Under the pieces are notes generated by a model, which saw only the letters and a program-made list of their open reading frames with translations, did not search any database and was not told the DNA's origin. The position numbers and the translations under genes were made by a program. Shown here piece by piece: positions 51,404-62,178 of a stretch of DNA of 64,000 bases; position 1 is the stretch's first letter; the number at the start of each line of letters is the position of its first letter. The DNA is from Beijerinckiaceae bacterium (GTDB lineage Bacteria; Pseudomonadota; Alphaproteobacteria; Rhizobiales; Beijerinckiaceae), in NCBI GenBank assembly GCA_947454485.1, contig CANGJJ010000002.1, positions 372,001 to 436,000 on the forward strand, given 5' to 3'.

Positions 51404-53148
51404 TTACACGCATTTCACGGCGCCAATTCCTGTGCACCACATCTAGTCTTCTTGCAGCGCCTGCATGGGCGCAGGCCCCCCGTATCGCCGAAGACCCCAT
51501 CATCGCTGGCTATGCACGCCAGCTCCCGGTTCTGGCGCGCAACGGCATGGTCGCAAGCCAGGAGGCGCAGGCCTCGCGCATTGGCGTTGATATTTTGAAG
51601 CGCGGCGGCAATGCGGTTGACGCAGCGATTGCCACAGGCTTTGCACTCGCGGTCACTTTGCCGCGCGCGGGTAATATCGGTGGCGGCGGCTTTATGATGG
51701 TGCATCTGGCCGCGCAGAAAAAAACCATCGCGATTGATTATCGCGAAATGTCGGGTGCTGCAGCCCATCGCAATATGTTCCTCGATGAGCAAGGGCGCTT
51801 CATTCCTGCCAAATCGCAGGCCAATGGTTTGGGCGTTGGTGTGCCGGGAACAGTGGCGGGCTTTGCACTCGCCCACAAAAACTATGGGTCAGGTCGTTTT
51901 ACTTTATCAGATTTGCTGCAGCCCGCGATTGCCTTGGCGCGCGATGGGCTCATCATAGATGATGATCTGGCTGATAGTTTGCCATCTGGCATGCGCCGTA
52001 TGGGTCAATATCCGTCAAGCCGCGCGATTTTTTTGAAAGAAGACGGCACTGCTTTTGCGCGCGGGGACCGGCTTGTGCAGCGTGATCTGGCACGTTCTTT
52101 GGAGATGATTGCGCTGCAAGGCCCCAAAGCATTTTACGAGGGCGAGATCGCTGACCTCATCATCGCGGCTGTGCGCGTTCATGGCGGCAGTCTGACGCGT
52201 GATGATTTTACTGCCTATCGTGCCGTCGAGCGGGATGTTGTTCGCGGCACTTATCGCGGACGCGAGATCGCCTCCATGCCACCGCCATCGTCTGGTGGCG
52301 CGCATCTCATTCAGATTTTGAACATCCTCGAAGGCTTCCCTATCGGGGAGCTCGGGCATAATTCAGCCGCCACGATCCATGTCATGGCCGAGGCGATGAA
52401 GCTCGCTTATGCAGACCGCTCCAAATATTTAGGCGATCCTGATTTCGTCAAAGTCCCATTGAAGGGGCTCCTGTCGAAAGCCTATGCGGCCCAACAACGC
52501 CAAACCATCTCAATGGAACATGCGCGTCCCTCTGCGCAAATCTATCCCGGCCAGCCGCAAGATTTTGAAAGCGATCAGACAACGCATTTTTCTGTTGTCG
52601 ATGCGCAAGGCAATGCTGTCTCAAACACCTATACGCTCAACTTCTCTTACGGGCTTGGACTTGTGGCACCCGGGACTGGTATTTTGCTCAACAATGAGCT
52701 TGATGATTTTGCCGCGCGTGAAAATGCTCCCAATGCATTTGGTCTATTGGGCGGTGATGCCAATGCGCCGGGGCCGCGCAAGCGTCCGCTCTCGTCCATG
52801 AGTCCGACCTTCGTCTTCGAGAATGACGGCTTAAAATTGGTGACAGGCTCACCCGGCGGCTCTCGCATCATCACCATTGTGCTGCAGATCATCTTGAATG
52901 TGATCGACCATAAAATGAATGTCGCAGAAGCGACTGAGGCCGCGCGCATTCATCATCAATGGTATCCAGACCAGCTACGCCTTGAGCGCGGTATTTCGCC
53001 TGATACACAGCGCTTGCTGGAAAAGCTTGGCCATAGTCTCACTATCTCGCCGGTGATTGGATCGACGCAAACGATTGAGCGCGCACGCGGTCAATTGGCG
53101 GGCGCCTCAGACACGCGTCAACGCGGCACGGCAGTTGCGGGCTATTGA
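51379..53148 (+). CDS. ggt: Gamma-glutamyltransferase (glutathione hydrolase)
   Basis: Periplasmic N-terminal-nucleophile enzyme that cleaves gamma-glutamyl bonds, as in glutathione; 589 residues as drawn. The catalytic threonine is in SDQTTHFSVVDAQGNAVSNT, where the proenzyme cuts itself. The substrate-binding block SSMSPTFVFENDGLKLVTGS, followed by PGGSRIITIVLQ, is intact. A twin-arginine-type signal is visible as SRRQFLCTTSSLLAAPAWAQ, suggesting export in folded form. The start is unsettled: a GTG at 51379 overlaps the DUF1194 gene by 25 bases, while a TTG at 51400 overlaps its stop as TTGA. Either keeps the signal. Confidence 0.93.
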   Translation: MAQQVGQLITRISRRQFLCTTSSLLAAPAWAQAPRIAEDPIIAGYARQLPVLARNGMVASQEAQASRIGVDILKRGGNAVDAAIATGFALAVTLPRAGNIGGGGFMMVHLAAQKKTIAIDYREMSGAAAHRNMFLDEQGRFIPAKSQANGLGVGVPGTVAGFALAHKNYGSGRFTLSDLLQPAIALARDGLIIDDDLADSLPSGMRRMGQYPSSRAIFLKEDGTAFARGDRLVQRDLARSLEMIALQGPKAFYEGEIADLIIAAVRVHGGSLTRDDFTAYRAVERDVVRGTYRGREIASMPPPSSGGAHLIQILNILEGFPIGELGHNSAATIHVMAEAMKLAYADRSKYLGDPDFVKVPLKGLLSKAYAAQQRQTISMEHARPSAQIYPGQPQDFESDQTTHFSVVDAQGNAVSNTYTLNFSYGLGLVAPGTGILLNNELDDFAARENAPNAFGLLGGDANAPGPRKRPLSSMSPTFVFENDGLKLVTGSPGGSRIITIVLQIILNVIDHKMNVAEATEAARIHHQWYPDQLRLERGISPDTQRLLEKLGHSLTISPVIGSTQTIERARGQLAGASDTRQRGTAVAGY

Positions 53149-53778
53149 CTATTTGGTCCCATAGATCCGGTCGCCTGCATCGCCGAGACCCGGCACAATA
53201 TAGCCATGGTCATTCAAGTGATCATCAATGGCGGCCGTCCAGATGCGCACATGGGGATGAGTGGTGCGCAGCTTTTCGATTCCCTCAGGCGCAGCAAGCA
53301 GGCTCACGAAACGAATTTCTTTTGCGCCCTTCTCTTTGACGAGCTGCACGGCGGCACAGGCTGAATTGCCGGTCGCCAGCATGGGATCGACGATGATGAC
53401 AAGGCGGCCCGATAGATCATCGGGCGCTTTGAAAAAATATTCGACAGCCTGCAAAGTGTCGGGATTGCGATAAAGCCCGATATGCGCGACGCGCGCTGAG
53501 GGAACTAGCGTCAATAATCCATCGAGAAAGCCAAGACCCGCGCGCAGAACGGGCGCGAAGACAAGTTTTTTGCCCTCGATAAAGGGCGCTTCCATTTTGG
53601 CGAGAGGGGTCTCAATCTCGCGTGTGACAAGATTGAGATCGCGCGTGACTTCATAGCCCAGAAAAAGGCTGATCTCGCTCAACAGCTCTCGAAACTCTTT
53701 GGTCGAACAGGCCTTGTCGCGCATGAGCGAAAGTTTGTGCTGAACGAGTGGGTGACGCACCAGAGTCACGGCATCCAT
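53149..53778 (-). CDS. upp: Uracil phosphoribosyltransferase
   Basis: Salvages uracil to UMP with PRPP; 209 residues, the normal length. The PRPP-binding loop is [20 protein letters not shown], and the uracil-specific C-terminal motif is [21 protein letters not shown]-terminal [20 protein letters not shown] is typical, so the ATG at 53778 is chosen over earlier in-frame codons. It follows deoB by 59 bases on the same strand and is convergent with ggt at zero distance. Confidence 0.95.
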   Translation of the reverse strand: MDAVTLVRHPLVQHKLSLMRDKACSTKEFRELLSEISLFLGYEVTRDLNLVTREIETPLAKMEAPFIEGKKLVFAPVLRAGLGFLDGLLTLVPSARVAHIGLYRNPDTLQAVEYFFKAPDDLSGRLVIIVDPMLATGNSACAAVQLVKEKGAKEIRFVSLLAAPEGIEKLRTTHPHVRIWTAAIDDHLNDHGYIVPGLGDAGDRIYGTK

Positions 53779-53837
53779 CAACCACTCCTCATAATCATAA
53801 AAACCATCACGGCAGCAGGGGCAGCCTGTATCAAATC

Positions 53838-55055
53838 TCACAGCCACGACCTCCCCTGCAAGGTTGGTGGCAAATGTAGATGCTGAGCAATGGTGGCGCC
53901 GATGTCAGCAAAGCTGCTGCGCGCACCAAGCGCCACGGCAGCAACATCTGGACCGAAGGCAAGGACGGGCACATGTTCGCGCGTGTGATCGGTACCCGGC
54001 CAGGTTGGGTCATTGCCATGGTCGCCCGTGAAGATGACAAGATCGCCAGGCTTTAACAAGGCGCGCAAGGCTGGCAGCCGTGCATCAAAATCTTCGAGAC
54101 AGAAAGCTGCGCCCGCAATGTCGCGACGATGACCATATTCGGTATCAAGATCGAGATAATTGGCAAAGAGCAGTCCGCCATCACGCAGGCGCTGCAAAGC
54201 GGCCAGTGTCTTGTCAAAGAGATCGCCATTGCCAGCGCCTTTGATTTCTTCGCCCGTATGGCGATGCGCAAAAATATCGCCAATCTTGCCGATGCTGATG
54301 ACGCTACGACCGGCCTCAGCTGCGCGGTCGAATAGATTGCCGTGGGGTGGCGGCATAGCAAAATCTTTGCGGCGCGACGTGCGCTTGAAGTCGCCGGGAC
54401 GTTCGCCGACAAAGGGCCGCGCAATAATGCGCCCGATCTTCAGTGGATCGCACAATTTGCGCGCTACAGCACACAGATCATAGAGTCGATGCAGGCCAAA
54501 ATGCTCTTCATGCGCGGCAATCTGCAACACTGAATCAACCGACGAATAGAGAATGGGCCGCAGGCTCGCTATATGTTCTGCGCCCAAGTCCTCGATGATC
54601 TGCGTTCCCGAGGCATGACAATTCCCCAATATGCCGGGGAGATTCGCAGCCTTGCTCAAAGCCTCGATGAGATCTGCAGGAAAGCAGGGTTGCGTATTAG
54701 GGAAATAGCCCCAAGCAAAATCAACCGGCGCCCCTGCAATCTCCCAATGGCCTGAGGGCGTGTCTTTGCCCTTGGAGGTCTCGCGTGCAAAGCCCCATGC
54801 GCCTTGCAACTGCGTTGGCTGCGGCAAAGGCAGGGCCGCGCCGCGTGAGGCAACTGCGGCGAGACCAAGACCGTGGTCGATTAGAAAGGGAATGCGGAGC
54901 GGTCCTTGCCGAAGCCCTGCGCGATCTGCACGTCCTGCTGCGCAGGCTTCCACAATATGCCCAAATGTGTCCGCGCCCTCATCGCCAAACAGGGACGCAT
55001 CAGCTGCGCCGCCGCAGCCAAAAGAATCCAAAACGAGGAGGATGGCGCGTCCCAT
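53838..55055 (-). CDS. deoB: Phosphopentomutase
   Basis: Moves phosphate between C1 and C5 of ribose or deoxyribose, linking the nucleoside phosphorylases to DeoC and ribose metabolism; 405 residues. It belongs to the alkaline-phosphatase superfamily: the first metal aspartate is in [15 protein letters not shown], the phosphothreonine site in [15 protein letters not shown], and the remaining metal ligands in [20 protein letters not shown]. Its ATG shares one base with the yejF stop (TGATG), so it is coupled to the peptide ABC importer upstream. The other deo genes form a separate operon about 4 kb away. Confidence 0.95.
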   Translation of the reverse strand: MGRAILLVLDSFGCGGAADASLFGDEGADTFGHIVEACAAGRADRAGLRQGPLRIPFLIDHGLGLAAVASRGAALPLPQPTQLQGAWGFARETSKGKDTPSGHWEIAGAPVDFAWGYFPNTQPCFPADLIEALSKAANLPGILGNCHASGTQIIEDLGAEHIASLRPILYSSVDSVLQIAAHEEHFGLHRLYDLCAVARKLCDPLKIGRIIARPFVGERPGDFKRTSRRKDFAMPPPHGNLFDRAAEAGRSVISIGKIGDIFAHRHTGEEIKGAGNGDLFDKTLAALQRLRDGGLLFANYLDLDTEYGHRRDIAGAAFCLEDFDARLPALRALLKPGDLVIFTGDHGNDPTWPGTDHTREHVPVLAFGPDVAAVALGARSSFADIGATIAQHLHLPPTLQGRSWL

Positions 55056-56689
55056 CAGTTGCTCACGACGCCAGTGTGATCAGATTCAATATCAAAAGCG
55101 GCCGCAAAGAGCGCGCGCGTATAGTCGCTCTTGGGCGCTGCAAAGATGTCTGCGGCTCTCCCACTCTCCACCACTTTGCCATGACGCATCACGATGAGAT
55201 CAGTGGCGAGTGCGCGCACGACTTTCAGATCATGGCTGATAAACAGATAGGCCAGATTGCGTCTTTGTTGCAGATCGCGCAGCAGATCGACGATCTGCGC
55301 CTGTACTGACATATCAAGCGCGGAAGTTGGCTCATCGAGAACGACAAAGCGTGGATCGAGTGCCATAGCGCGCGCAATAGCGATGCGCTGACGCTGACCG
55401 CCTGAGAATTCATGCGGATATCGGTCCATAGCGGATGGATCAAGACCAGTGTCTGCTAAAGCGCGCGCGACAATCTCGCGCCGTTCACGCCAACCCAGCT
55501 GCGGATTTTGAATGACGAGGCCTTCTTCCACAATCTCCGCAACAGACATGCGCGGCGAAAGAGAGCCATAGGGATCTTGAAAGACGATCTGCAAATCGCG
55601 GCGCAAAGGCCGCATCTCTTTCACGCTCAAACCATCGATACGTTGGCCAAGATAGGCGATCGGCCCTTCTGAGCGAATGAGTCGCAGCAAAGCCAAGCCC
55701 AATGTTGTTTTTCCGGAGCCCGATTCTCCAACCACGCCGACCGTCTGCCCTTCGCGCACGCTGAGCGAAATGCCATCAACAGCTTTGACATGGCCGATGG
55801 TGCGCCGAAAGAAGCCGCGCTTGATAGGAAACCACACACGAATATTTTCGCCCGTCACAATGGGCTTTGCATCTGCGCGCGCTTGCGTGGGCTGGCCTTT
55901 GGGTTCAGCGGCCAGAAGAGCGCGTGTATAATCATGTTGGGGATGGCTGAACACGCTCTCGGTCGGGCCTTGCTCAACAATTCGGCCCTTCTGCATGACA
56001 GCGACATCATCGGCAATCTTGCGCACAATGCCCAGATCATGCGTGATGAACAACATGGCCATGCCATGTTTGGCTTGCAGTTCTTTCAAGAGCTGCAAGA
56101 TCTGCGCTTGCACTGTCACATCAAGCGCCGTTGTTGGCTCATCCGCGATGAAAAGATCTGGCCGATTGGCAAGCGCCATGGCAATCATGACACGCTGGCG
56201 CTGACCCCCCGACAATTGATGCGGATAGGCACCAAGCCGGGTACCCGGATCAGGAATGCCGACCTCTTCGAGCAATTCAATGATGCGCGCGCGGCGCTTC
56301 TTGGCATCGACCATCCCATGCAGTTCGAGGATTTCGCCGATCTGCTGCTCAATCACATGGAGGGGATTGAGCGAAGTCATAGGCTCCTGAAACACCATGG
56401 TGATGTCGTTACCGCGCACTCTGCGCAGTGCCTCGTCACTCGCGTGAAGCAGATCCTCGCCTTTGTAAAAGACTTGGCCAGTTGGATAGGTCGCGGAGGT
56501 TGCGCCGAGCAATTTCACAATCGACAAAGCGGTAATGGATTTGCCCGAGCCAGATTCACCCACCAGCGCTAAAGTGCGCCCGCGCTCGAGCGAGAAACTG
56601 ACGCAATCCACCGCAAGCGAGACCTTGCCGCCTTGTCGAAAGGCGATGGAGAGGTCGCGAATGTCGAGAAGAAGGGACGAGGCGCTCAC
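55055..56689 (-). CDS. yejF: Peptide/microcin C-type ABC importer, double ATPase YejF
   Basis: Fused ATP-binding protein of 544 residues containing both ATPase halves. The first has Walker [14 protein letters not shown] and signature [15 protein letters not shown]; the second, from about residue 275, has [17 protein letters not shown] and [15 protein letters not shown]. Each is followed by the oligopeptide-type C-terminal segment. One fused protein replacing the usual Dpp/Opp pair is characteristic of YejF. It overlaps yejE (ATGA) and couples into deoB. Confidence 0.94.
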   Translation of the reverse strand: MSASSLLLDIRDLSIAFRQGGKVSLAVDCVSFSLERGRTLALVGESGSGKSITALSIVKLLGATSATYPTGQVFYKGEDLLHASDEALRRVRGNDITMVFQEPMTSLNPLHVIEQQIGEILELHGMVDAKKRRARIIELLEEVGIPDPGTRLGAYPHQLSGGQRQRVMIAMALANRPDLFIADEPTTALDVTVQAQILQLLKELQAKHGMAMLFITHDLGIVRKIADDVAVMQKGRIVEQGPTESVFSHPQHDYTRALLAAEPKGQPTQARADAKPIVTGENIRVWFPIKRGFFRRTIGHVKAVDGISLSVREGQTVGVVGESGSGKTTLGLALLRLIRSEGPIAYLGQRIDGLSVKEMRPLRRDLQIVFQDPYGSLSPRMSVAEIVEEGLVIQNPQLGWRERREIVARALADTGLDPSAMDRYPHEFSGGQRQRIAIARAMALDPRFVVLDEPTSALDMSVQAQIVDLLRDLQQRRNLAYLFISHDLKVVRALATDLIVMRHGKVVESGRAADIFAAPKSDYTRALFAAAFDIESDHTGVVSN

Positions 56690-57855
56690 GCGTAAGTCTT
56701 TCTGGGATCGAAGGCGTCGCGCACAGCTTCACCGATAAAGACGAGCAGCGAGAGCATGACGGCGATGACGAAGAAGCCTGTGAGGCCGAGCCAGGGCGCT
56801 TGCAGATTGGCTTTGCCTTGCAGCAACATTTCACCCAGCGAGGGCGAGCCCGGCGGCAGACCAAGACCAAGGAAGTCAAGCGAGGTGAGTGTGATGACGG
56901 AGGCATTCACGACGAAGGGCAGGAAGGTCAGTGTCGCCACCATCGCATTGGGCAGAACATGGCGGAACATGATCTTGCCATCCGAGAGGCCCAGTGCACG
57001 CGCGGCATTCACATATTCAAAATTTCGCGCGCGCAGAAATTCCGCGCGTACCACATGGACCAAAGAGACCCATGAGAAGAGCAGCAGAATGCCAAGCAGC
57101 ACAAAGAAGCTTGGCGTGATGATGCTGGAGACGATGATGAGAATATAAAGATGCGGCAGAGAGGACCAGATCTCGATGAAGCGCTGGAAGACAAGATCAA
57201 TCCAGCCACCAAAATAGCCCTGCACAGCGCCTGCCAGAATACCGATCACTGATGAGATCGCCGCAAGGACAAGGCCAAACAGGATCGAGATGCGAAAGCC
57301 ATAGATGAGACGCGCAGCGACATCGCGCGCCGTGTCATCTGTGCCAAGCCAGTTCATTTCCAAATCAGCGCAAGTGGCATTGGGCTTGTCGGGAAATTTC
57401 TTGGCCAGAACAGGCGCACATTGCTCCTGGCTCAAAGCCCAAGTGGGCGGCGAGGGCGCGGGCGTCGGCACATCGAGATTTTGTGTGCGATAGGAGAAAC
57501 GCACGGGCGGCCAGATCATCCAACCATGAGTATTGATCTCATCAGCTGTGACAGGGTCGCGATAATCGGTCTCGGCATAGAAGCCGCCAAATTTTTCTTC
57601 TGGATAGGTCTTCACAATCGGAAAGAGCAACTCGCCTTTGTAAGAAACAAGGATCGGTCGATCATTGGCGATGAACTCTGCAAAGAGCGACAGAGTGAAG
57701 AGAGTCACAAAGAGCCAGAAAGACCATGCACCGCGCCTGTTGCGCTTGAAATTATCAAGCCGCCGTCGATTGACCGGCGTCAGACGAAAATAGCCCTTTG
57801 CCTCTGGCACTGGCGCTGAAACCGCTGTGGGTGTGGGAGTATCGATCACGCTCAC
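56686..57855 (-). CDS. yejE: ABC importer permease YejE
   Basis: Inner-membrane permease of 389 residues in the DppC class. It carries the large N-terminal extension typical of YejE: a first segment FWLFVTLFTLSLFAEFIAND and a periplasmic region with GGFYAETDYRDPVTADEINT. The coupling loop is ARALGLSDGKIMFRHVLPNA. The conserved block DFLGLGLPPGSPSLGEMLLQ near the C terminus is standard for this permease group. It begins directly after yejB and overlaps yejF. Confidence 0.94.
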   Translation of the reverse strand: MSVIDTPTPTAVSAPVPEAKGYFRLTPVNRRRLDNFKRNRRGAWSFWLFVTLFTLSLFAEFIANDRPILVSYKGELLFPIVKTYPEEKFGGFYAETDYRDPVTADEINTHGWMIWPPVRFSYRTQNLDVPTPAPSPPTWALSQEQCAPVLAKKFPDKPNATCADLEMNWLGTDDTARDVAARLIYGFRISILFGLVLAAISSVIGILAGAVQGYFGGWIDLVFQRFIEIWSSLPHLYILIIVSSIITPSFFVLLGILLLFSWVSLVHVVRAEFLRARNFEYVNAARALGLSDGKIMFRHVLPNAMVATLTFLPFVVNASVITLTSLDFLGLGLPPGSPSLGEMLLQGKANLQAPWLGLTGFFVIAVMLSLLVFIGEAVRDAFDPRKTYA

Positions 57856-58950
57856 TCAGACCTCCCGCGTCTCAAAATCGATCCGGGGATCAATCCATGT
57901 GTAAGTGAGATCAGAGAGCAGATTCACAACAAGGCCGAGCAGAGCGAGAATGTAGATATTGGCGAAGACGACGGGATAGTCGCGGTTCATCACGCTTTCA
58001 TAGGTGAGTAGGCCAAGACCATCGAGCGAGAAAATATTTTCAATCAGCAGAGAGCCTGTGAAAAAGGCATGGACGAAAGCGCCAGGAAAGCCCGCGACAA
58101 CGATCATCATCGCATTGCGGAACACATGGCCATAGAGCACCTGATTGTCGTTGAGCCCCTTCATCCGCGCGGTCAGCACATATTGTTTGCGGATCTCATC
58201 GAGGAAGGAGTTCTTGGTCAGGAAGGTGGAGGTGGCAAAAGAGCCGAGCACCAAGGCGCTCACCGGCAAAACAATGTGCCACAGATAGTCGAGCACTTTG
58301 CCCGCAAGAGAGAGGTCGTTGAAATTATCTGAGACGAGCCCGCGCGAGGGGAAGATCTGCCAGAAGGAGCCACCCGCAAATAGAATGACGAGCAACACGG
58401 CAAAGAGAAAGCCGGGGATCGCATAGCCGATGATGACAATACTCGACGTCCAAGTGTCAAAACGTGTGCCATCTTTCACCGCTTTGGAAATGCCAAGCGG
58501 GATCGAGATGGCGTAAGACAGAAGCGTCATCCAAAGGCCGAGCGTCACTGAGACGGGCAGTTTCTCTTTGATCAATTGCAGAACGGACATGTCGCGGAAA
58601 TAGCTGCGGCCAAAATCAAAGCTCGCATAGTTTTTCAACATCAGCACAAAGCGCTCGACGGGCGGTTTATCGAAACCAAATTGCCGCTCGAGTTCGGCGA
58701 TGAATTTGGGATCGAGGCCCTGCGAGCCACGATAGGTCGAATCGGCGCTTTGCGCTTGCATCGTGGAGGATAGATCATTCGCGCCTGCGCCAATGCGGCC
58801 CGATGTGCTTTGATCAAGCCCCTGCAATTGCGCGAGCACACGCTCTACAGGCCCGCCCGGTGCAAATTGCACGATGACGAAAGAGATCAGCAAAATGCCC
58901 AGAATGGTTGGGATCATCAGCAGCAAACGACGGGCGATATAGGCGGCCAT
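57856..58950 (-). CDS. yejB: ABC importer permease YejB
   Basis: DppB-class permease of 364 residues. The N-terminal segment MAAYIARRLLLMIPTILGIL, followed by the conserved FAPGGPVERVLAQ, is typical. Later come the membrane core and the coupling region YVLTARMKGLNDNQVLYGHV. YejB is longer than DppB because of a periplasmic insert after the first segment (here about residues 45-75). It starts three bases after the yejA stop. Confidence 0.94.
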   Translation of the reverse strand: MAAYIARRLLLMIPTILGILLISFVIVQFAPGGPVERVLAQLQGLDQSTSGRIGAGANDLSSTMQAQSADSTYRGSQGLDPKFIAELERQFGFDKPPVERFVLMLKNYASFDFGRSYFRDMSVLQLIKEKLPVSVTLGLWMTLLSYAISIPLGISKAVKDGTRFDTWTSSIVIIGYAIPGFLFAVLLVILFAGGSFWQIFPSRGLVSDNFNDLSLAGKVLDYLWHIVLPVSALVLGSFATSTFLTKNSFLDEIRKQYVLTARMKGLNDNQVLYGHVFRNAMMIVVAGFPGAFVHAFFTGSLLIENIFSLDGLGLLTYESVMNRDYPVVFANIYILALLGLVVNLLSDLTYTWIDPRIDFETREV

Positions 58951-58953
58951 GAT

Positions 58954-60831
58954 TTATCCCTGATAACCGATGCGGCGAGCCTTCTGCGCATCGAACCACC
59001 ATGTGGCGGGCGCGCCCGTACCAAATTTTGGCGTTTGCTGCGGCCGGTCGAAAATATCCCAATAAGCGATACGGGCCTTGTCGGAATACCACATCGGCAC
59101 CCAGTAACGTCCCGCCCGCAACACGCGGTCGAGCGCGCGGCAGGCGATGGTGAGATCGGCGCGATTGTCGGCACGCGCAATCACATCAAGCAGCGCATCA
59201 ACAACGGGGAGCGCAATGCCCGCCACATTGCGCGATCCGGGTGTTTTGGCGGCTTGCGATGAATAGATATTTTTCATCTCAATGCCCGGTGTACGCGAAC
59301 CACCCAGAGCCATGGTCACCATATCGAAATCAAAACTGTCGAAGCGGCGCTTGAATTGCACCGTATCAACAGTGCGCAAGCGCGCATCAATACCAAGCCG
59401 CTTCAGATTGTTGATGAAGGGATTGGTGTGGGGATGCATGACGGTTGATGAGTCGAGAAATTCAATGCTGAAGGGCTGCCCATTAGGAAGATGCAGCTGA
59501 TTGTTCTCGCGCTTGCATCCAGCTGCGCGCAGCAATTCATCGGCGCGGCGCAGCAGATTGCGATCAGCACCTGAACCATCGGAGACCGGCGGCACCCATG
59601 GCTCCTGGAAGACTTCAGCTGGCAGATCCACGCGGAAAGGTTCGAGCAAGGCGAGCTCTTGCGGGCCCGGCGTGCCTTTGGCCTGCATGTCTGAATTTTC
59701 GAAATAGGACGAGAGCCGCTTATAGGCAGAATACATGATGTTCTTATTCGTCCATTCGAAATCGAAGCAATAATTGATCGCCTCCCGGATCCGCACATCC
59801 TGAAATTGAGGACGGCGCAGATTGAAATGCCAGCCTTGCGTGCCGGTGGAATTGCCGCTTGGCAGCTCTTCGCGCTTCACGCGGTTTTCTTTCACGGCGG
59901 GGAAGTCATACTGTGTCGCCCAAAAACGCGCCGTATATTCTTCGTGATAATTGAGCTTGCCTGATTTGAAATCCTCAAAAGCGATTTGCCGTTCGCGATA
60001 ATATTCCCAGCGAATGCGATCAAAATTATTGGTGCCAATATTCACCGGCAGATTGGCCGCCCAATAATCTTTCACGCGCTCATATTCGACATAGCGCCCC
60101 TGTTCGAAGCGCGAGACTTTGTAGGGGCCAGAGCCCAGGGGCGGCTCAAGGCTCGCTGATTCAAAATCGCGCGTTGCATAATAGGCCTGCGAGAAGATTG
60201 GCATGCCCGCGACAACCAGATGCAGATCGCGGCTGCGCGTGGGTGCAAAGCGAATGAGCGCGATATGATCGCTCTCAGCGTCGGCGCTCACAAGATCGCC
60301 TAAAATGCTGCGATAGATGGGATGGCCCTTGGTCTTCAGCGCCATCAAGGAAAAGGCGACATCTTTGGCGGTGAGCCGCGATCCATCATGAAAGCGCGCT
60401 TCAGGGCGCAGCATGAAACGATAGGTGAGTTTGTCGGCGCTGATGCGCACCGATTTGGCGACAAGGCCATAAAGCGCATTGGGCTCATCCGCAGAGCCTG
60501 CCATCAGCGAGTCAAAAGTTGCGTCGACGCCGGCGGCGCCATCGCCTTTGAACACATAGATATTGAATGTGTCGAAAGTTTCGAAGTTCTGATTGCCGGA
60601 TGTGTTCTTGATTTGCAGAACCAGCGCGCCGCCTTTGGGCGCTTGCGGATTCACATAGGCAAAATGTTTGAAATCGGCGGGCTGTTCCAATTCGCCGAAT
60701 GTAGACAGACCATGTGTCTCAATTTCATCGGCGGCAAAGCTGCGACGCGGTGAGACGCCAAGGCCGGCCAGCAGAGCGCTGCTGGCACCAAGCAAGTGAC
60801 GACGTGTGATGGACCAGCGCAGGTCGGACAT
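58954..60831 (-). CDS. yejA: Extracellular substrate-binding protein YejA
   Basis: Solute-binding protein of the SBP-5 (DppA/OppA) family, 625 residues. The leader has a twin-arginine motif, SITRRHLLGASSALLAGLG. Conserved parts are GLSTFGELEQPADFKHFAYV, GTQGWHFNLRRPQFQDVRIR and the C-terminal YWDIFDRPQQTPKFG. In enterobacteria YejABEF imports microcin C, a peptide-nucleotide, and also peptides; the natural ligand here is not known. It lies where trpA would be expected, 102 bases after trpB. Confidence 0.93.
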   Translation of the reverse strand: MSDLRWSITRRHLLGASSALLAGLGVSPRRSFAADEIETHGLSTFGELEQPADFKHFAYVNPQAPKGGALVLQIKNTSGNQNFETFDTFNIYVFKGDGAAGVDATFDSLMAGSADEPNALYGLVAKSVRISADKLTYRFMLRPEARFHDGSRLTAKDVAFSLMALKTKGHPIYRSILGDLVSADAESDHIALIRFAPTRSRDLHLVVAGMPIFSQAYYATRDFESASLEPPLGSGPYKVSRFEQGRYVEYERVKDYWAANLPVNIGTNNFDRIRWEYYRERQIAFEDFKSGKLNYHEEYTARFWATQYDFPAVKENRVKREELPSGNSTGTQGWHFNLRRPQFQDVRIREAINYCFDFEWTNKNIMYSAYKRLSSYFENSDMQAKGTPGPQELALLEPFRVDLPAEVFQEPWVPPVSDGSGADRNLLRRADELLRAAGCKRENNQLHLPNGQPFSIEFLDSSTVMHPHTNPFINNLKRLGIDARLRTVDTVQFKRRFDSFDFDMVTMALGGSRTPGIEMKNIYSSQAAKTPGSRNVAGIALPVVDALLDVIARADNRADLTIACRALDRVLRAGRYWVPMWYSDKARIAYWDIFDRPQQTPKFGTGAPATWWFDAQKARRIGYQG

Positions 60832-60933
60832 GAATGCTCTCGTTCCCAGCCTGATGCGCGAAAGCCGCGCTCAGGCCCAGTGATTCGGGAGGATTATGTC
60901 GCTTTTTTGGATCACCGCCACCTCTGGCGCGGC

Positions 60934-62151
60934 TTACATGCCGCCCAGATGTTCAGCCACCGCGAAGATGTCCTTGTCGCCGCGTCCGCACAGATTCATC
61001 ACCATCAGGTGATCCTTGGGCTTGGTCGGCGCAATGTCGATGACTTTGGCGAGGGCATGAGCAGGCTCAAGCGCGGGGATGATGCCCTCAAGCTGGCTGC
61101 AGAGCTGGAAGGCGTTGAGCGCTTCTTTGTCCGTGGCCGAAATATAGGTCACGCGGCCGGTGTCGCGCAGCCAGGCATGTTCAGGGCCAATGCCCGGATA
61201 ATCGAGGCCCGCCGAGATCGAATGGCCCTCGAGGATCTGGCCATCATCATCCATCAAAAGATAGGTGCGGTTGCCATGCAAAACGCCAGGCTTGCCGCCG
61301 GCCAGCGAGGCCGCATGGCCGTTGGGCTCTGCGAGGCCATGGCCTGCTGCCTCAACGCCGAAGATTTCAATCCCCCGATCATCGAGGAAGGGATGGAAAA
61401 GGCCGATGGCATTGGAGCCGCCGCCGATGGCAGCAATGAGCGAGTCAGGCAGACGGCCTTCAGCGGCCATCATCTGCTCGCGCACTTCATTGCCAATCAC
61501 GCATTGAAAATCGCGCACCATGCCGGGATAGGGATGGGGACCGGCGGCGGTGCCGATGCAATAGAAAGTGTCATGCACATTTGTGACCCAGTCACGCAAT
61601 GCTTCATTCATCGCATCTTTCAGCGTGCGCGCGCCTGACTGAACAGGCACAACAGTCGCACCGAGCATTTTCATGCGGAAGACATTGGGCTTCTGACGTT
61701 CGACGTCCACAGCGCCCATATAAACGATACATTCGAGGCCATATTTGGCGCAGGCGGTTGCGGTGGCAACGCCATGCTGACCAGCACCTGTTTCAGCGAT
61801 GATGCGCTTCTTGCCCATGCGCATGGCGAGCAGAATCTGCCCCAGCACATTGTTGATCTTATGCGCGCCGGTATGGTTCAGCTCGTCGCGCTTGAAATAG
61901 ATCTTCGCGCCACCAAGCTTCTGCGTCATGCGCTCGGCATAATAGAGCGGCGAAGGACGACCGACATAATGGGTGGCCAGATGCGCCAGCTCAGCATGGA
62001 AGGCAGGATCAGCCTTGGCATCCGCATAGGCTTTCTCAAGTTCGAGCACCAAAGGCATCAGCGTTTCGGCGACAAAGCGCCCGCCGAAAATACCAAAATG
62101 GCCCGTCTCATCGGGGCCGGTGCGGAATGAGTTGGGATTATCCTGCAGCAC
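60934..62151 (-). CDS. trpB: Tryptophan synthase beta chain
   Basis: Joins indole and serine to form tryptophan with pyridoxal phosphate; 405 residues. The cofactor lysine is in [20 protein letters not shown] and the phosphate-binding loop is [13 protein letters not shown]. The N-terminal [19 protein letters not shown] and [12 protein letters not shown], and the C-terminal [12 protein letters not shown], are all typical. It follows trpF by 27 bases. The alpha chain gene, normally immediately downstream in related genomes, is not here; the enzyme needs TrpA from elsewhere. Confidence 0.96.
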   Translation of the reverse strand: MLQDNPNSFRTGPDETGHFGIFGGRFVAETLMPLVLELEKAYADAKADPAFHAELAHLATHYVGRPSPLYYAERMTQKLGGAKIYFKRDELNHTGAHKINNVLGQILLAMRMGKKRIIAETGAGQHGVATATACAKYGLECIVYMGAVDVERQKPNVFRMKMLGATVVPVQSGARTLKDAMNEALRDWVTNVHDTFYCIGTAAGPHPYPGMVRDFQCVIGNEVREQMMAAEGRLPDSLIAAIGGGSNAIGLFHPFLDDRGIEIFGVEAAGHGLAEPNGHAASLAGGKPGVLHGNRTYLLMDDDGQILEGHSISAGLDYPGIGPEHAWLRDTGRVTYISATDKEALNAFQLCSQLEGIIPALEPAHALAKVIDIAPTKPKDHLMVMNLCGRGDKDIFAVAEHLGGM

Positions 62152-62178
62152 GGTGCGAACTCCTGAATGAGTGCCCTT

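Noticed and set aside
60849-60876. GC-rich hairpin between trpB and yejA, considered as a terminator
   Set aside because: The stem of about 11 pairs has a bulged base and no T run on the minus strand, so it cannot be called an intrinsic terminator.
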